Below, in pieces: positions 1 through 8,633 of a DNA stretch of 64,000 nt. This DNA comes from JAHRVQ01 sp047616645 (GTDB taxonomy: Bacteria > Pseudomonadota > Gammaproteobacteria > Pseudomonadales > Azotimanducaceae). A program made the translations under genes and the position numbers. Location: contig JBLHIH010000001.1 of assembly GCA_047616645.1 (NCBI GenBank), forward strand, positions 1-64,000. The letters run 5' to 3'. The first letter of the stretch is position 1. The number at the start of each line of letters is the position of its first letter. The notes beneath the pieces are model-generated. The model was not told where the DNA came from, searched no databases, and saw nothing but the letters and a program-made list of their open reading frames with translations.

Positions 1-26
1 AAATAATAAAACTGAAAGGGATTCAG

Positions 27-332
27 ATGGCGACCTATATCATGTTAAGTAACCTAACCGAGTATGGACGGAAGACACTAAAAGAGCGGCCCGAGCGCCT
101 CAAAGAGGTTAACAAAGAAATTGAATCCATGGGGGCTCAAGTTAAAGCCCAATACGCCACTATGGGTGGATTTGATTTTGTGAATATTATTGAGGCCCCA
201 ACCAATGAAGTCATGGCGAGATTGGCTGTGGAGTTAGGTTCAAGGGGGACAATACAGATTACCACCTTACCCGCTATTCAAGTGGATGAATTTGTCGACA
301 TGCTATCGGGTAACTCTGCAGGCGGTGATTAA
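27..332 (+). CDS. GYD domain protein
   Basis: Small 101-residue protein of the GYD family (function not established; small ferredoxin-like alpha/beta proteins). The signature is seen as GGFDF near residues 47-51, followed by a hydrophobic strand, and the family-typical ending (TTLPAI then VDEF) closes the domain. The start ATG is preceded by AAAGGGA about 8 bases upstream, a good ribosome binding site. It lies 3 bases before the next gene, whose first 90 residues are a diverged copy of the same domain, so the two are surely co-transcribed. The window starts just upstream, so the real operon head may be missing. Confidence 0.85.
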   Translation: MATYIMLSNLTEYGRKTLKERPERLKEVNKEIESMGAQVKAQYATMGGFDFVNIIEAPTNEVMARLAVELGSRGTIQITTLPAIQVDEFVDMLSGNSAGGD

Positions 333-335
333 TCC

Positions 336-1361
336 ATGCCAGCTTATGTGCTGTTAACGCGACTAAACTCCGAAGCGCTACGTCAGATTAAGAATGATCC
401 AAAGGCCTTAGTGGGTGTTCGGCAAACGCTAGAAGATTATGAAGCGAATATATTGGCCGACTATCATCTCCTTGGTAAGTTTAATCATTGTACTGTATTT
501 GAAGTTTCTGACAACTTTAGGGCCCAAAAAGCTGCGCTCAGCCAAGAATTAACCAGTACAAAAGATACATTACTCCTACCTGCTATTGATTATGAGCTCT
601 TCCAAAGAATGCTTAAGCAGGAGATCAGGACAGATGGGCCTCATGAGTGGCAGATTAGGTGGTGGGCTAAGGTCGCGCGTCTTTGTTTTCGCTGGTATCA
701 GTTCTCTCGCTGGATGTGGCGTTATTGTAAACCCTTCACGGTGACGGGTTTAGAAAATTTCAAAGACGTCAAAGGACCCTGCATTGTAGTGGGTAACCAT
801 ACGAGCCACTTTGATGCGCTGGCACTTTTTCATGGTCTGCCACAACGGATCAAATGGAATATCTATTTTGGTGCTGCTGCGGATAGATGGTTCTTAAAAA
901 AAGGCGGAGGGCGTAAAGAATTAGTCTTACAACCTTGGTATAACTCTTTGATTGGAGGTAATTTTCCGATAAAACGGGGTGGTGGATCAAAGACATTGGA
1001 TTATTCAAAATGGTTGCTAGACAAGGGGGCTAACCTTGCGATTTTTCCAGAGGGTACCCGCTCTACATCAAAGAAAATGAGTCGCTTTAAGCATGGTGTT
1101 GCCTTATTGGCGATTGAAAAAAAGGTGCCTATAGTGCCTGTCTATCTTGCTGGATTGAGTAAACTTAGGCCAAAGGGTTCGAGAGAAGTCTTTCCAGGAC
1201 CCGCATCAGCCCATATCCAACCACCAATATACTTACCTGAAGGTATTTCGGTACCTGACGCAACAAGGCTAATTTATGATGCGCTTAATCATTGTCATGA
1301 GAGGGTGATTAAACACGGCGATGATGCTGGACGATGGGATTGGGTGGAGGACTTAGATTGA
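336..1361 (+). CDS. GYD-like domain fused to PlsC-type 1-acylglycerol-3-phosphate acyltransferase
   Basis: 341 residues in two parts. Residues 1-92 resemble the preceding GYD protein, with the signature changed to GKFN and an LLPAIDYELFQRML ending. Residues 130-310 are a PlsC acyltransferase: the catalytic H-x4-D motif is NHTSHFD (154-160, His155 and Asp160) and the phosphate-binding block is FPEGTRS (237-243), followed by VPIVPVYLAG. PlsC enzymes transfer an acyl chain to lysophosphatidate in phospholipid synthesis, usually at the inner membrane. A Trp- and Arg-rich segment at 105-131 could be an amphipathic membrane contact. The substrate of this fusion is unknown. Its 3' end overlaps the convergent lrp-like gene by 53 bases. 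Confidence 0.85.
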   Translation: MPAYVLLTRLNSEALRQIKNDPKALVGVRQTLEDYEANILADYHLLGKFNHCTVFEVSDNFRAQKAALSQELTSTKDTLLLPAIDYELFQRMLKQEIRTDGPHEWQIRWWAKVARLCFRWYQFSRWMWRYCKPFTVTGLENFKDVKGPCIVVGNHTSHFDALALFHGLPQRIKWNIYFGAAADRWFLKKGGGRKELVLQPWYNSLIGGNFPIKRGGGSKTLDYSKWLLDKGANLAIFPEGTRSTSKKMSRFKHGVALLAIEKKVPIVPVYLAGLSKLRPKGSREVFPGPASAHIQPPIYLPEGISVPDATRLIYDALNHCHERVIKHGDDAGRWDWVEDLD

Positions 1362-1815
1362 GCCCGTCATCTTGCTTAACCTGCTCAATAACCACATAGG
1401 TATGTGTTTGAGCGACGCCGGGTAATTCAACTAGCCTACCCAATACATCTCTATAAGCTGGCATATCCCGAATACGTAATTTGACTAAATAGTCGAAGCC
1501 CCCAGCCACCATATGGCATTCGGCCACTTCTGAAATACTACTTAAGGCATTTTTGAAATTATCAAATACGTCGCCCGTTGTTCTATCCAGCGTCACCTGT
1601 ATGAATGCAGACATGCCCAAATCAAGTTTTTTGGGGTTCAGTCGGGCTACATAAGATTCAATAAATCCATCCGCTTCTAGTCTTTTAACTCTTTCGAGGC
1701 ACGGGCTTGGGCTCAAATGGACTGCCTTTGCAAGATCAACATTTGAGATTCGGCCCTGTTTCTGCAGGTTGTCCAAGATGGCATAGTCGATTTTATCTAA
1801 ATCGCGATTTATCAA
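1309..1815 (-). CDS. Lrp/AsnC family transcriptional regulator
   Basis: 168 residues that read like leucine-responsive regulator Lrp: an N-terminal helix-turn-helix (DLDKIDYAILDNLQKQGRIS, then LSPSPCLERVKRLEADGFI) and a C-terminal effector domain (ECHMVAGGFDYLVKLRI, LPGVAQTHTYVVIEQVK). It is transcribed divergently from putA across a gap of about 170 bases. Lrp-family proteins (PutR, Lrp) activate putA in several proteobacteria, so proline-responsive control of putA is the likely role (inference). The last 16 residues after the effector domain (SPPPNPIVQHHRRV) are not typical and lie in the overlap with the convergent acyltransferase gene. Confidence 0.9.
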   Translation of the reverse strand: MINRDLDKIDYAILDNLQKQGRISNVDLAKAVHLSPSPCLERVKRLEADGFIESYVARLNPKKLDLGMSAFIQVTLDRTTGDVFDNFKNALSSISEVAECHMVAGGFDYLVKLRIRDMPAYRDVLGRLVELPGVAQTHTYVVIEQVKQDDGLNLSPPPNPIVQHHRRV

Positions 1816-1984
1816 TTTATTATCCTGCTTTATATAGGTTTGTTAGAATAATACACTGCATAAGTGTCTAAAAGGCCATTTTATATTGCGTCATTTCCGT
1901 TATCGTACCTGATTAATTACTCGTCAGGGTGTAGCGATAAGCGTCGTCGACCATTGATGCCTGACCACTTATACACGAATAGGT

Positions 1985-4900
1985 ATGCCGATTTACATGT
2001 TTATCACTACTTCTTCATTAGAAAATCACCGAAGCTTGATGTCAACAAACTACCGTAAGGACGAAGGCGCCGTTATCAATGCGCTTCTCTGCATTGCGAA
2101 GCTCAGTCCTGCGAGTCGATCTCAAGCATGGGATAGAGCACGAGAGCTAGTCCTTGGAATCCGCCAATCCCCATTAGGGAAAGGGGGAGTGGATGCACTT
2201 CTCAACGAATTTGCTCTGTCATCCGAAGAAGGCGTGGTCTTGATGTGCCTAGCTGAGGCACTTCTCAGAATCCCCGACAAAATCACCACAGACCGCTTGA
2301 TACGTGACAAATTAGGGACGGGTGACTGGGTTTCCCACCTTGGAAATAGTGATTCATTTTTTGTGAATGCCTCTGCCTGGGGATTACTCTTGACGGGAAA
2401 GGTCGTAAATTACAAGGGTGCTGTTTCCAATAAGGGTGACGCACGAAAGGAAGAAGGGCAACAACAAGCAAATTTACTCAAGAGAACGATTAATCGGCTC
2501 GGAGAACCCGTGATACGTTCATCGGTCAGGATTGCCATGCAAATAATGGGTGCTCAATTTGTAATGGGTACAAATATCGGCGCTGCAATTACACGTGCCA
2601 AGAAACAAGAGGCAAAGGGTTACAGGTATTCATACGATATGTTGGGAGAAGGGGCCCGAACGATGGCGGATGCTGACGCCTATCTTGCATCCTATTTGAA
2701 CGCAATTAAAGAGATTGGCGAAGCAGCCGGCGCTGTAGGACCCATCAAGAGCCCGGGTATTTCGGTAAAATTGTCTGCTCTACACCCACGTTATGAAGTC
2801 GCCCACAAACAACGTGTTATGAATGAGTTGGTGCCTCGACTCAAGACCTTGGCACTTTCCGCCAGTCAGTATGACATTGGTTTAACCGTTGATGCCGAAG
2901 AAGCAGACAGACTCGATTTATCTCTCGATATCATTGAGGCGGTTTTTTCAGATCCTGATCTTTTGACGTGGCAAGGGTTTGGTATCGCTATTCAGGCCTA
3001 TCAAAAACGCGCGCTTGATGTTGTAGATTGGGCTCAGTCTTTGGCAGAGATCAATGGCAGGAAGATGATGGTCCGTTTGGTTAAAGGTGCGTATTGGGAT
3101 TCTGAAATAAAATGGTCACAAACAGACGGGTTTGCCGATTATCCCGTTTTTACAAAAAAACCTTCGACTGACGTCAGTTATCAGGCTTGTGCACGACGAT
3201 TATTATCGTATCGAGATCATCTATATCCTCAGTTTGCGTCTCACAATGCTTATACGGTGGCGATGATTCTTGCCCTCGATAAACTGGAGGGAGACACTGC
3301 CAAAACAGCGCAAGGTTATGAGTTTCAGCGCCTACATGGTATGGGTGAGGCCTTGTATGACCAAGTGATGGAGGAAGAAGGTATTGCTTGTCGCATCTAC
3401 GCACCTGTTGGTGAGCATGCGAATCTACTCGCCTATCTTGTGAGACGTTTGTTGGAAAATGGCGCGAACAGTTCTTTTGTTAATAATATCGTTGATGAGT
3501 CAATACCAATCGAAAGTTTGATTGATGATCCGGTTGAAGTTGTCAGGCAATGGCGAATTAAGAGGAATGAACGAATACCTTTACCTAACAACCTCTATTT
3601 TGATACTTCAATAAATGGAGAACCCTTAAACAGAGTGAATTCTAAGGGTGATGATTTAAGTGACATTGATACTTTACGCTGCATCAAACAATCGATGGAT
3701 AGTTGGTGGCAAAAAAACCACCCATTCTCCAATCGTGCAATCTTGGAAGACGGTGGCAATACGGTCATTGTTAACCCCGCCAAACTGAGTGAAAGCATCG
3801 GCTTAATTTCATACGCCAGTGAAGATGATATGTTGGATGCTTTGACGAGAGCGGAGAACGCATTTCCATCTTGGAATAGTTTATCTCTTAAGAGGCGAGC
3901 CGCTTTGCTGCGAAAGTTAGCTTTGGCACTAGAGAATAGACGTTATCAATTCGCGGCAATATGTATTAAGGAGGCCGGTAAAACCCTTGGAGATAGTTTG
4001 TCCGAAGTAAGGGAAGCTGTTGATTTTTGTCGTTATTATGCTGATCAGTCTGAATCCTTAATGAAAGATTCTACTCAGCTATCCAGAGGAGTGATACTTT
4101 GTATCAGCCCTTGGAATTTCCCATTGGCTATCTTCCTTGGGCAAGTTTCTGCGGCACTCGTGACAGGCAACACAGTGATCGCCAAACCAGCCGAGCAAAC
4201 TAGCTTAGTCGCACTCTTGGTGAAAGATCTCATGATAGAAGTCGGCTTTCCAGAATCGGTTTTAGAGCTGGTGCTAAGTCCAGGAAAGCCTGTCGGCGAA
4301 ACCCTCGTGGCAGATAGCAGAATCAAGGCCATCTTGTTTACTGGGTCTACTCGAACGGCAGGCATTATCTCAAAAAAGCTAGCCAATCGTTCGGACACAG
4401 ACATTCCCTTTGTTGCTGAGACAGGGGGGCAAAATGTCATGATTGTTGATTCAACTGCGCTACCAGAACAAGTTGTCGATGATGTTATTACTTCTGCATT
4501 TCAAAGTGCGGGCCAACGATGTTCTGCACTGCGTGTATTGTATCTCCAAGAAGAGATTGCAGATTCGGTAATCAAGATGATTATGGGTGCGATGCAAGAG
4601 TTGATTATTGGAGATCCTGCATTTTTGAATACGGATATCGGCCCGCTTGTTGATGAAATGGCATTAAGCAGATTAAATGATCATATAGAATACTTAGCTT
4701 CACTAGGCAGTAAGGCGAGCTGTCTTTATAGTCTTAGCATTGACGCGTCTCTTAAGGGTTATTATTTCCCTCCTAAGCTTTATGAAATTGATGATGTATC
4801 GCTGTTAAAAGAAGAGGTATTCGGACCTATTGTTCACATAATACGTTACAAAGCTAAGAACTTAGAAGGCGTAGTTGAGGAAATTAATCAGTCGGGATAC

Positions 4901-5854
4901 GGCCTGACCCTCGGAATTCATAGCCGGATTCAATCTATCAGCGAAGAAATCGCAGGTAGGGTCAAAGTGGGCAACATATATATCAACAGAAATATGATAG
5001 GCGCTGTTGTCGGTGTGCAACCTTTCGGAGGCCGTGGTCTTTCTGGCACAGGACCTAAGGCGGGCGGTCCATCATATCTTATGAAACTGATGAAAAAGGA
5101 CGTGCAACTTACGCATGAAAAAATACAGCCGGCTGAGAATGCCGTTCCCTTATTCAAAGATGATGAAGACCAAACACTTATAGGTAGTGAGTGGTTAGAT
5201 ATTGCGCTATTAGATAAAGCGCAATTACGTTGGGCATCTACCGATATCTATCAACGTGTTTCAGTCATTAGACGCGTGCTCGCCAGCCTTACTAAGGATG
5301 ATAATTCTTCAGGGTATTCTCTTATTAACAATCAGGAACTAGAGAGATTTGTTTCAGAAACCGAATCAATCATTGCTGCCGCCAATAAACTAGGATCGCG
5401 ACATTTACCTGGGCCAACGGGAGAAAGTAATATCCTGAGTTATGAACCCAAAGGCATTCTGGCACTGTTATGGGAAGAGGGCAGGCCCAATTGGAGACTG
5501 TTACTCAATGTATTCACTGCCTTGCTTACAGGTAACTCAATCGTCATCGTGACAAAAAGTCCGAGTGTAGATGTGGACGCCTGCCAAGCGTTGTTTGTCA
5601 AATCCGGATTGCCACAAGAGGTAATCAGTACGCCAGAGAATGGCAAATCAACATTAATGAACGAGTTGGTAGTGGCGGTTGTGCTTTCAGAAAACTCAAA
5701 ATACAGAAAATCAGTGGAACAGCTTCTCTCTAACCGGACAGGTGCCTTAACGGGTATTATCGAAGGTGTGTCTCTCCATGATTATCTAACAGAAAAAACC
5801 ATTTCGATAGATACGACTGCAGCTGGCGGGAATGCGACCTTGATGACGATGTAG
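1985..5854 (+). CDS. putA: Bifunctional proline dehydrogenase / delta-1-pyrroline-5-carboxylate dehydrogenase
   Basis: Oxidises proline to glutamate in two steps. The FAD-dependent PRODH barrel spans roughly residues 190-530 (KLSALHPRYE; MMVRLVKGAYWDSEIK near 360; RLHGMGEALYD near 450; RIYAPVGEHANLL). The NAD-dependent aldehyde dehydrogenase covers roughly 590-1045 (CISPWNFPLA near 706, FTGSTRTA near 786, catalytic Cys in SAGQRCSALR near 845, EEVFGPIV). No ribbon-helix-helix DNA-binding domain precedes the arm, and residues 1060-1289 look like a degenerate ALDH-fold domain, matching trunk-only, longer (type B) PutAs. Regulation would therefore come from the divergent Lrp-like gene. An alternative start is the ATG at 2039 (18 residues shorter); neither start has a strong ribosome binding site. 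Confidence 0.95.
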   Translation: MPIYMFITTSSLENHRSLMSTNYRKDEGAVINALLCIAKLSPASRSQAWDRARELVLGIRQSPLGKGGVDALLNEFALSSEEGVVLMCLAEALLRIPDKITTDRLIRDKLGTGDWVSHLGNSDSFFVNASAWGLLLTGKVVNYKGAVSNKGDARKEEGQQQANLLKRTINRLGEPVIRSSVRIAMQIMGAQFVMGTNIGAAITRAKKQEAKGYRYSYDMLGEGARTMADADAYLASYLNAIKEIGEAAGAVGPIKSPGISVKLSALHPRYEVAHKQRVMNELVPRLKTLALSASQYDIGLTVDAEEADRLDLSLDIIEAVFSDPDLLTWQGFGIAIQAYQKRALDVVDWAQSLAEINGRKMMVRLVKGAYWDSEIKWSQTDGFADYPVFTKKPSTDVSYQACARRLLSYRDHLYPQFASHNAYTVAMILALDKLEGDTAKTAQGYEFQRLHGMGEALYDQVMEEEGIACRIYAPVGEHANLLAYLVRRLLENGANSSFVNNIVDESIPIESLIDDPVEVVRQWRIKRNERIPLPNNLYFDTSINGEPLNRVNSKGDDLSDIDTLRCIKQSMDSWWQKNHPFSNRAILEDGGNTVIVNPAKLSESIGLISYASEDDMLDALTRAENAFPSWNSLSLKRRAALLRKLALALENRRYQFAAICIKEAGKTLGDSLSEVREAVDFCRYYADQSESLMKDSTQLSRGVILCISPWNFPLAIFLGQVSAALVTGNTVIAKPAEQTSLVALLVKDLMIEVGFPESVLELVLSPGKPVGETLVADSRIKAILFTGSTRTAGIISKKLANRSDTDIPFVAETGGQNVMIVDSTALPEQVVDDVITSAFQSAGQRCSALRVLYLQEEIADSVIKMIMGAMQELIIGDPAFLNTDIGPLVDEMALSRLNDHIEYLASLGSKASCLYSLSIDASLKGYYFPPKLYEIDDVSLLKEEVFGPIVHIIRYKAKNLEGVVEEINQSGYGLTLGIHSRIQSISEEIAGRVKVGNIYINRNMIGAVVGVQPFGGRGLSGTGPKAGGPSYLMKLMKKDVQLTHEKIQPAENAVPLFKDDEDQTLIGSEWLDIALLDKAQLRWASTDIYQRVSVIRRVLASLTKDDNSSGYSLINNQELERFVSETESIIAAANKLGSRHLPGPTGESNILSYEPKGILALLWEEGRPNWRLLLNVFTALLTGNSIVIVTKSPSVDVDACQALFVKSGLPQEVISTPENGKSTLMNELVVAVVLSENSKYRKSVEQLLSNRTGALTGIIEGVSLHDYLTEKTISIDTTAAGGNATLMTM

Positions 5855-5898
5855 AAAATTGTGTCTAATGAGTAGGCTTGCTACAAATGCCGATTAAG

Positions 5899-6230
5899 AT
5901 GAAACATCCGATGGGATAAGGCAAAGCGCCGCCGTAATATCCGTAAACACGGGATCGATTTTGCCGATGTTGTTGACCTGTTCAATCACCCCGTATTGAC
6001 TTTGTTAGATGAGAGAGTCTTATGATGAAGACCTATGGGTCGCAATTGGCTGGATACAAATGTTGTTAGGCCTTGTGATTTATACGGAACGTCACGATGA
6101 CATCATCCGGATTATCTCTGCTCGAAAAGCAACCCAAAGCGAGGTACGTCGATATGAACAAATCTTCAAAAAAACGAGGATTAACAAGTTGCTTCGCAGT
6201 TACATGGAAAACCAGCAAAACCCATGCTAA
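5899..6230 (+). pseudogene. Decayed brnT toxin joined to the tail of brnA antitoxin
   Basis: BrnT is a type II ribonuclease toxin and BrnA its ribbon-helix-helix antitoxin. Three reading frames are needed here. ATG 5899 starts with MKHP, then one extra base shifts into the frame reading WDKAKRRRNIRKHGIDFADV, FNHPVLTLLDER (5912-6016), matching a BrnT N-terminus. A second shift in a GAGAGA run near 6012 moves to the frame reading DEDLWVAIG, VIYTERHDDIIRIISARKAT, RRYEQ, the BrnT C-terminus. That frame continues straight into TRINKLLRSYMENQ (from 6174), which resembles the end of BrnA, so most of brnA has been deleted. No functional toxin or antitoxin is expected. Confidence 0.8.
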
Positions 6231-6309
6231 TACGATGACCAAGGTAAATTTGGGGGGCACCGATTCCCTCAGAATTTTCGAACAAAAATTCTGACTGAAG
6301 GAGAGTAGG

Positions 6310-6719
6310 TTGAGAGTGCTATCTATAGGTTTGTTGAGAGCAATAAGTATTGCGTTGATAGCGATGGGACTTGCTAGTTGCATTACATTAACTAACCCGC
6401 ACATGAATTTTATAGAGAGCATGAATTCCAAGCTTAGTTGGGATCCAAGTTTCAGTGACTCGGGATTTAATCCGAAAACACCTTATAAGATTTTTATGGC
6501 CGATAGCCGATATCTTACTCGTAATTTGCTATCGTAAACATATTGCTTGAGCTTGGTGCAGATTCGAACTCAACAGATAAATATGACAATAATTTGTGTA
6601 GTCTGATTGCGAAGTATCTAAAAATCGAAGTGCGAAATAAAGATAAACTTGATTTTAATGCTGCAGTCGCTTTGGTAGAAAGTAAAAAGTTGTGCGGGCC
6701 AACAGCGACATTAAAGTAA
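6310..6719 (+). pseudogene. Small lipoprotein gene with a frameshift
   Basis: A TTG start at 6310 with a strong AAGGAGAG ribosome binding site opens a frame with a lipoprotein signal: hydrophobic segment then GLASC (Cys24), followed by a mature part containing PHMNFIESMNSKLSWDPSF. This frame stops at 6537. From about 6531 another frame is open to a stop at 6719 and reads IVNILLELGADSNSTDK, LCSLIAKYLKIEVRNKD, FNAAVALVESKKLCGP, which looks like genuine protein. The change corresponds to loss of one base before about 6535. The repaired protein would be about 136 residues. The second half has a faint ankyrin-repeat look, not enough to assign a function. Confidence 0.5.
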
Positions 6720-6809
6720 AAAAATTTGTGAATTCAGGATTACAATTTTTAGGGACCCTGATGAGTTAATGATTTAACCCCGATTGTAGGGGCGAATAAT
6801 ACTTGACCA

Positions 6810-7346
6810 CTACAGTGCTTTCAACTGTGACAAGGTGAGAACGCTAGCTTTCATTTCTAAGAAGCGTTCGTTTTGTCTAACAATTTTTTCACTTGCTTCG
6901 AAATTGTTTTTTGCAACGGTGCCATGTGCATCTGCAATCGCTGTCGCCTCATAACCGAGGGCTAGAGCAGCACTTGTTGTATTTGCAACACAGAATTCAC
7001 TCCATGCTCCACAGGTAATGAGTTTAGACACGCTTAACGTAGCTAACACTTGCTGCAGATTAGTGTTCTCAAAGGTGTTAGATTGAATTTTGTATACAAC
7101 TTCATCTTCATCCTCTTTTGTAAGGCTAGGTTGAATCTCCCAGCCATGCATATCTTTTGCATATGGTTGGTCGTAATAGGCACAGGTTTGAGCGAAGATT
7201 ATTGGCATTTTCTGAGATCGACATACATCGATAAGCTCGGCTACGGTATCTAGTAGAATATGGCCGTCGTTAATGGGAGCCGTGATTTTTCCATCAAAGG
7301 CGCAAAGTTGCATGTCGATTACGAGTAAAGCGGTAGGTGAAGTCAT
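6810..7346 (-). CDS. Isochorismatase-family cysteine hydrolase
   Basis: 178 residues with the isochorismatase-like fold and its catalytic triad visible: Asp11 in LLVIDMQ, Lys86 in VVYKIQSNTF, and nucleophile Cys119 in WSEFCVANTTSAA. Family members hydrolyse amides or enol ethers (nicotinamide, N-carbamoylsarcosine, isochorismate and others); the substrate here is not deducible. The ATG start is at 7344-7346. It stands alone between the lipoprotein pseudogene and the DUF1801 gene, with no obvious operon partner. Confidence 0.85.
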   Translation of the reverse strand: MTSPTALLVIDMQLCAFDGKITAPINDGHILLDTVAELIDVCRSQKMPIIFAQTCAYYDQPYAKDMHGWEIQPSLTKEDEDEVVYKIQSNTFENTNLQQVLATLSVSKLITCGAWSEFCVANTTSAALALGYEATAIADAHGTVAKNNFEASEKIVRQNERFLEMKASVLTLSQLKAL

Positions 7347-7456
7347 CGCTAAATGCTAGCAAATATTTTACTAGAGTACACTCATTACTGACAATACCCT
7401 GTCAGTAGGCTAAGTATATACTGAATGTTAACAAGCTATTTTAATGAGCGACAAAA

Positions 7457-7783
7457 ATGCAATTTGATAAAGATATGAATTCAATTCACAAAAATCTATT
7501 CTTGGAAACGCAATCTTTTCTTTTATCTATTGATAAGATCGAAGAAATCAAAAAAGAGAGAATCACAACTTATTCTAGTGATGGTGTTGGGCTATGTCAC
7601 ATGCGCACTATGGATTATGGCATTGACCTTGGTTTTCTTAAATGCGCGAAAATGAAAGACGAGCATGGATTGTTAAAAGGGAAGGGGAAAGTAATGAGAG
7701 TTCTATCACTAGCGTCTTTTGATAGGGAAATTTTTGAGTATTACATTAGCGAAGCAATTGATGTTAATAGGCAGAAAAAGTGA
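7457..7783 (+). CDS. DUF1801-like protein
   Basis: 108 residues. The core GIDLGFLKCAKMKDEHGLLK followed by GKGKVMRVLSL matches the end of the DUF1801 / YdhG-like fold, a small domain of unknown role often found beside stress or repair genes. It overlaps the following AlkD-like gene by four bases (GTGA), so the two are translationally coupled and probably share a function. Confidence 0.65.
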   Translation: MQFDKDMNSIHKNLFLETQSFLLSIDKIEEIKKERITTYSSDGVGLCHMRTMDYGIDLGFLKCAKMKDEHGLLKGKGKVMRVLSLASFDREIFEYYISEAIDVNRQKK

Positions 7784-8475
7784 ATTTGCGAGAGGTTCTT
7801 GAAGTTTTAGAAAGTCTGGCTAATCCAGACAAAGTAATTTTAAAAAAAGAGAAATTTGGCATTGTATCTAACAATTCACTCGGTATTTACCACAAGCAAT
7901 TAAAAGCGCTAAGCAAAGCAATAGGTTCAAACGATCATTTGGCTTTAGCATTATTTGATACTGGCATTTACGAAGCAAGATTACTGTGTAGCAAAATATA
8001 TAACCCAGCATCAATAACTGAAAAACAAATGGATCAATGGGTACTTACTTTCGAAAACTGGGAAGTTTGTGATTCATTCTGCATGGGTTTTTTTGCTAAA
8101 AGTAAATATGCCTTACCTAAAGCGATTGAATGGTCTCAAGCTGACCAAGAGTTCGTAAAACGTGCTGGATTTGTCATCATGGCATCATACGGTTTTGCCA
8201 ATAAAAACGCCGAGAATGACGTGTTTCAACAATTTCTACCGATAATAGAAAGAGAAGCTGCTGACGATAGAATCTACGTCAAAAAAGCGGTTAATTGGGC
8301 GCTCCGAAACATAGGAAAACGAAATATTGATCTAAATGCATCATCGATAAATGTCGCAGAAAAATTGACACTCTCCAGCAATAAAACCACAAAATGGATA
8401 GGGGTAAATGCGCTAAAGGAGCTTAGATCTGAATCGGCCAATATTTTAGATTACCCCAGAGCAAACTATCGTTAA
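7780..8475 (+). CDS. AlkD-like DNA alkylation repair family protein
   Basis: 231 residues, GTG start overlapping the stop of the preceding gene. The helical HEAT-like repeat pattern and the blocks LALALFDTGIYEARLLCSKI, WVLTFENWEVCDSFCMGFF and KKAVNWALRNIGKRN match the AlkC/AlkD alkylpurine glycosylase superfamily, which removes alkylated bases without base flipping. The Asp in the CDSF-type segment corresponds to a conserved motif of the family. Whether it is a true glycosylase or a structural relative cannot be told from sequence alone. Confidence 0.8.
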   Translation: MNLREVLEVLESLANPDKVILKKEKFGIVSNNSLGIYHKQLKALSKAIGSNDHLALALFDTGIYEARLLCSKIYNPASITEKQMDQWVLTFENWEVCDSFCMGFFAKSKYALPKAIEWSQADQEFVKRAGFVIMASYGFANKNAENDVFQQFLPIIEREAADDRIYVKKAVNWALRNIGKRNIDLNASSINVAEKLTLSSNKTTKWIGVNALKELRSESANILDYPRANYR

Positions 8476-8633
8476 TCAGCAATAACTTCCTACTTGATTT
8501 TATTCGTTAGAAATAATCCAAAACCATTAATCGATTACTTTTCGTACGACGAAATAACAGAGGTGGTCAATAAATAGTCATGTCTTGATATCCAACAAAC
8601 ACCTAGGTATTGTCGATCGCAAGGAATTTGTTC

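Noticed and set aside
1864..2058. Small ORF upstream of putA
   Set aside because: It overlaps the putA start and the lrp-putA promoter region, has no recognisable domain and no good ribosome binding site.
6097..6294. ORF from an ATG inside the brnT remnant as an intact brnA
   Set aside because: MNKSSKKRG looks a little like an antitoxin start but the remaining residues do not resemble BrnA; the BrnA tail is in the other frame (6174-6230).
6556..6575. tRNA T-loop-like string GATTCGAACTC
   Set aside because: No matching acceptor, D or anticodon arms can be folded around it and it falls in the coding-like second half of the lipoprotein gene.
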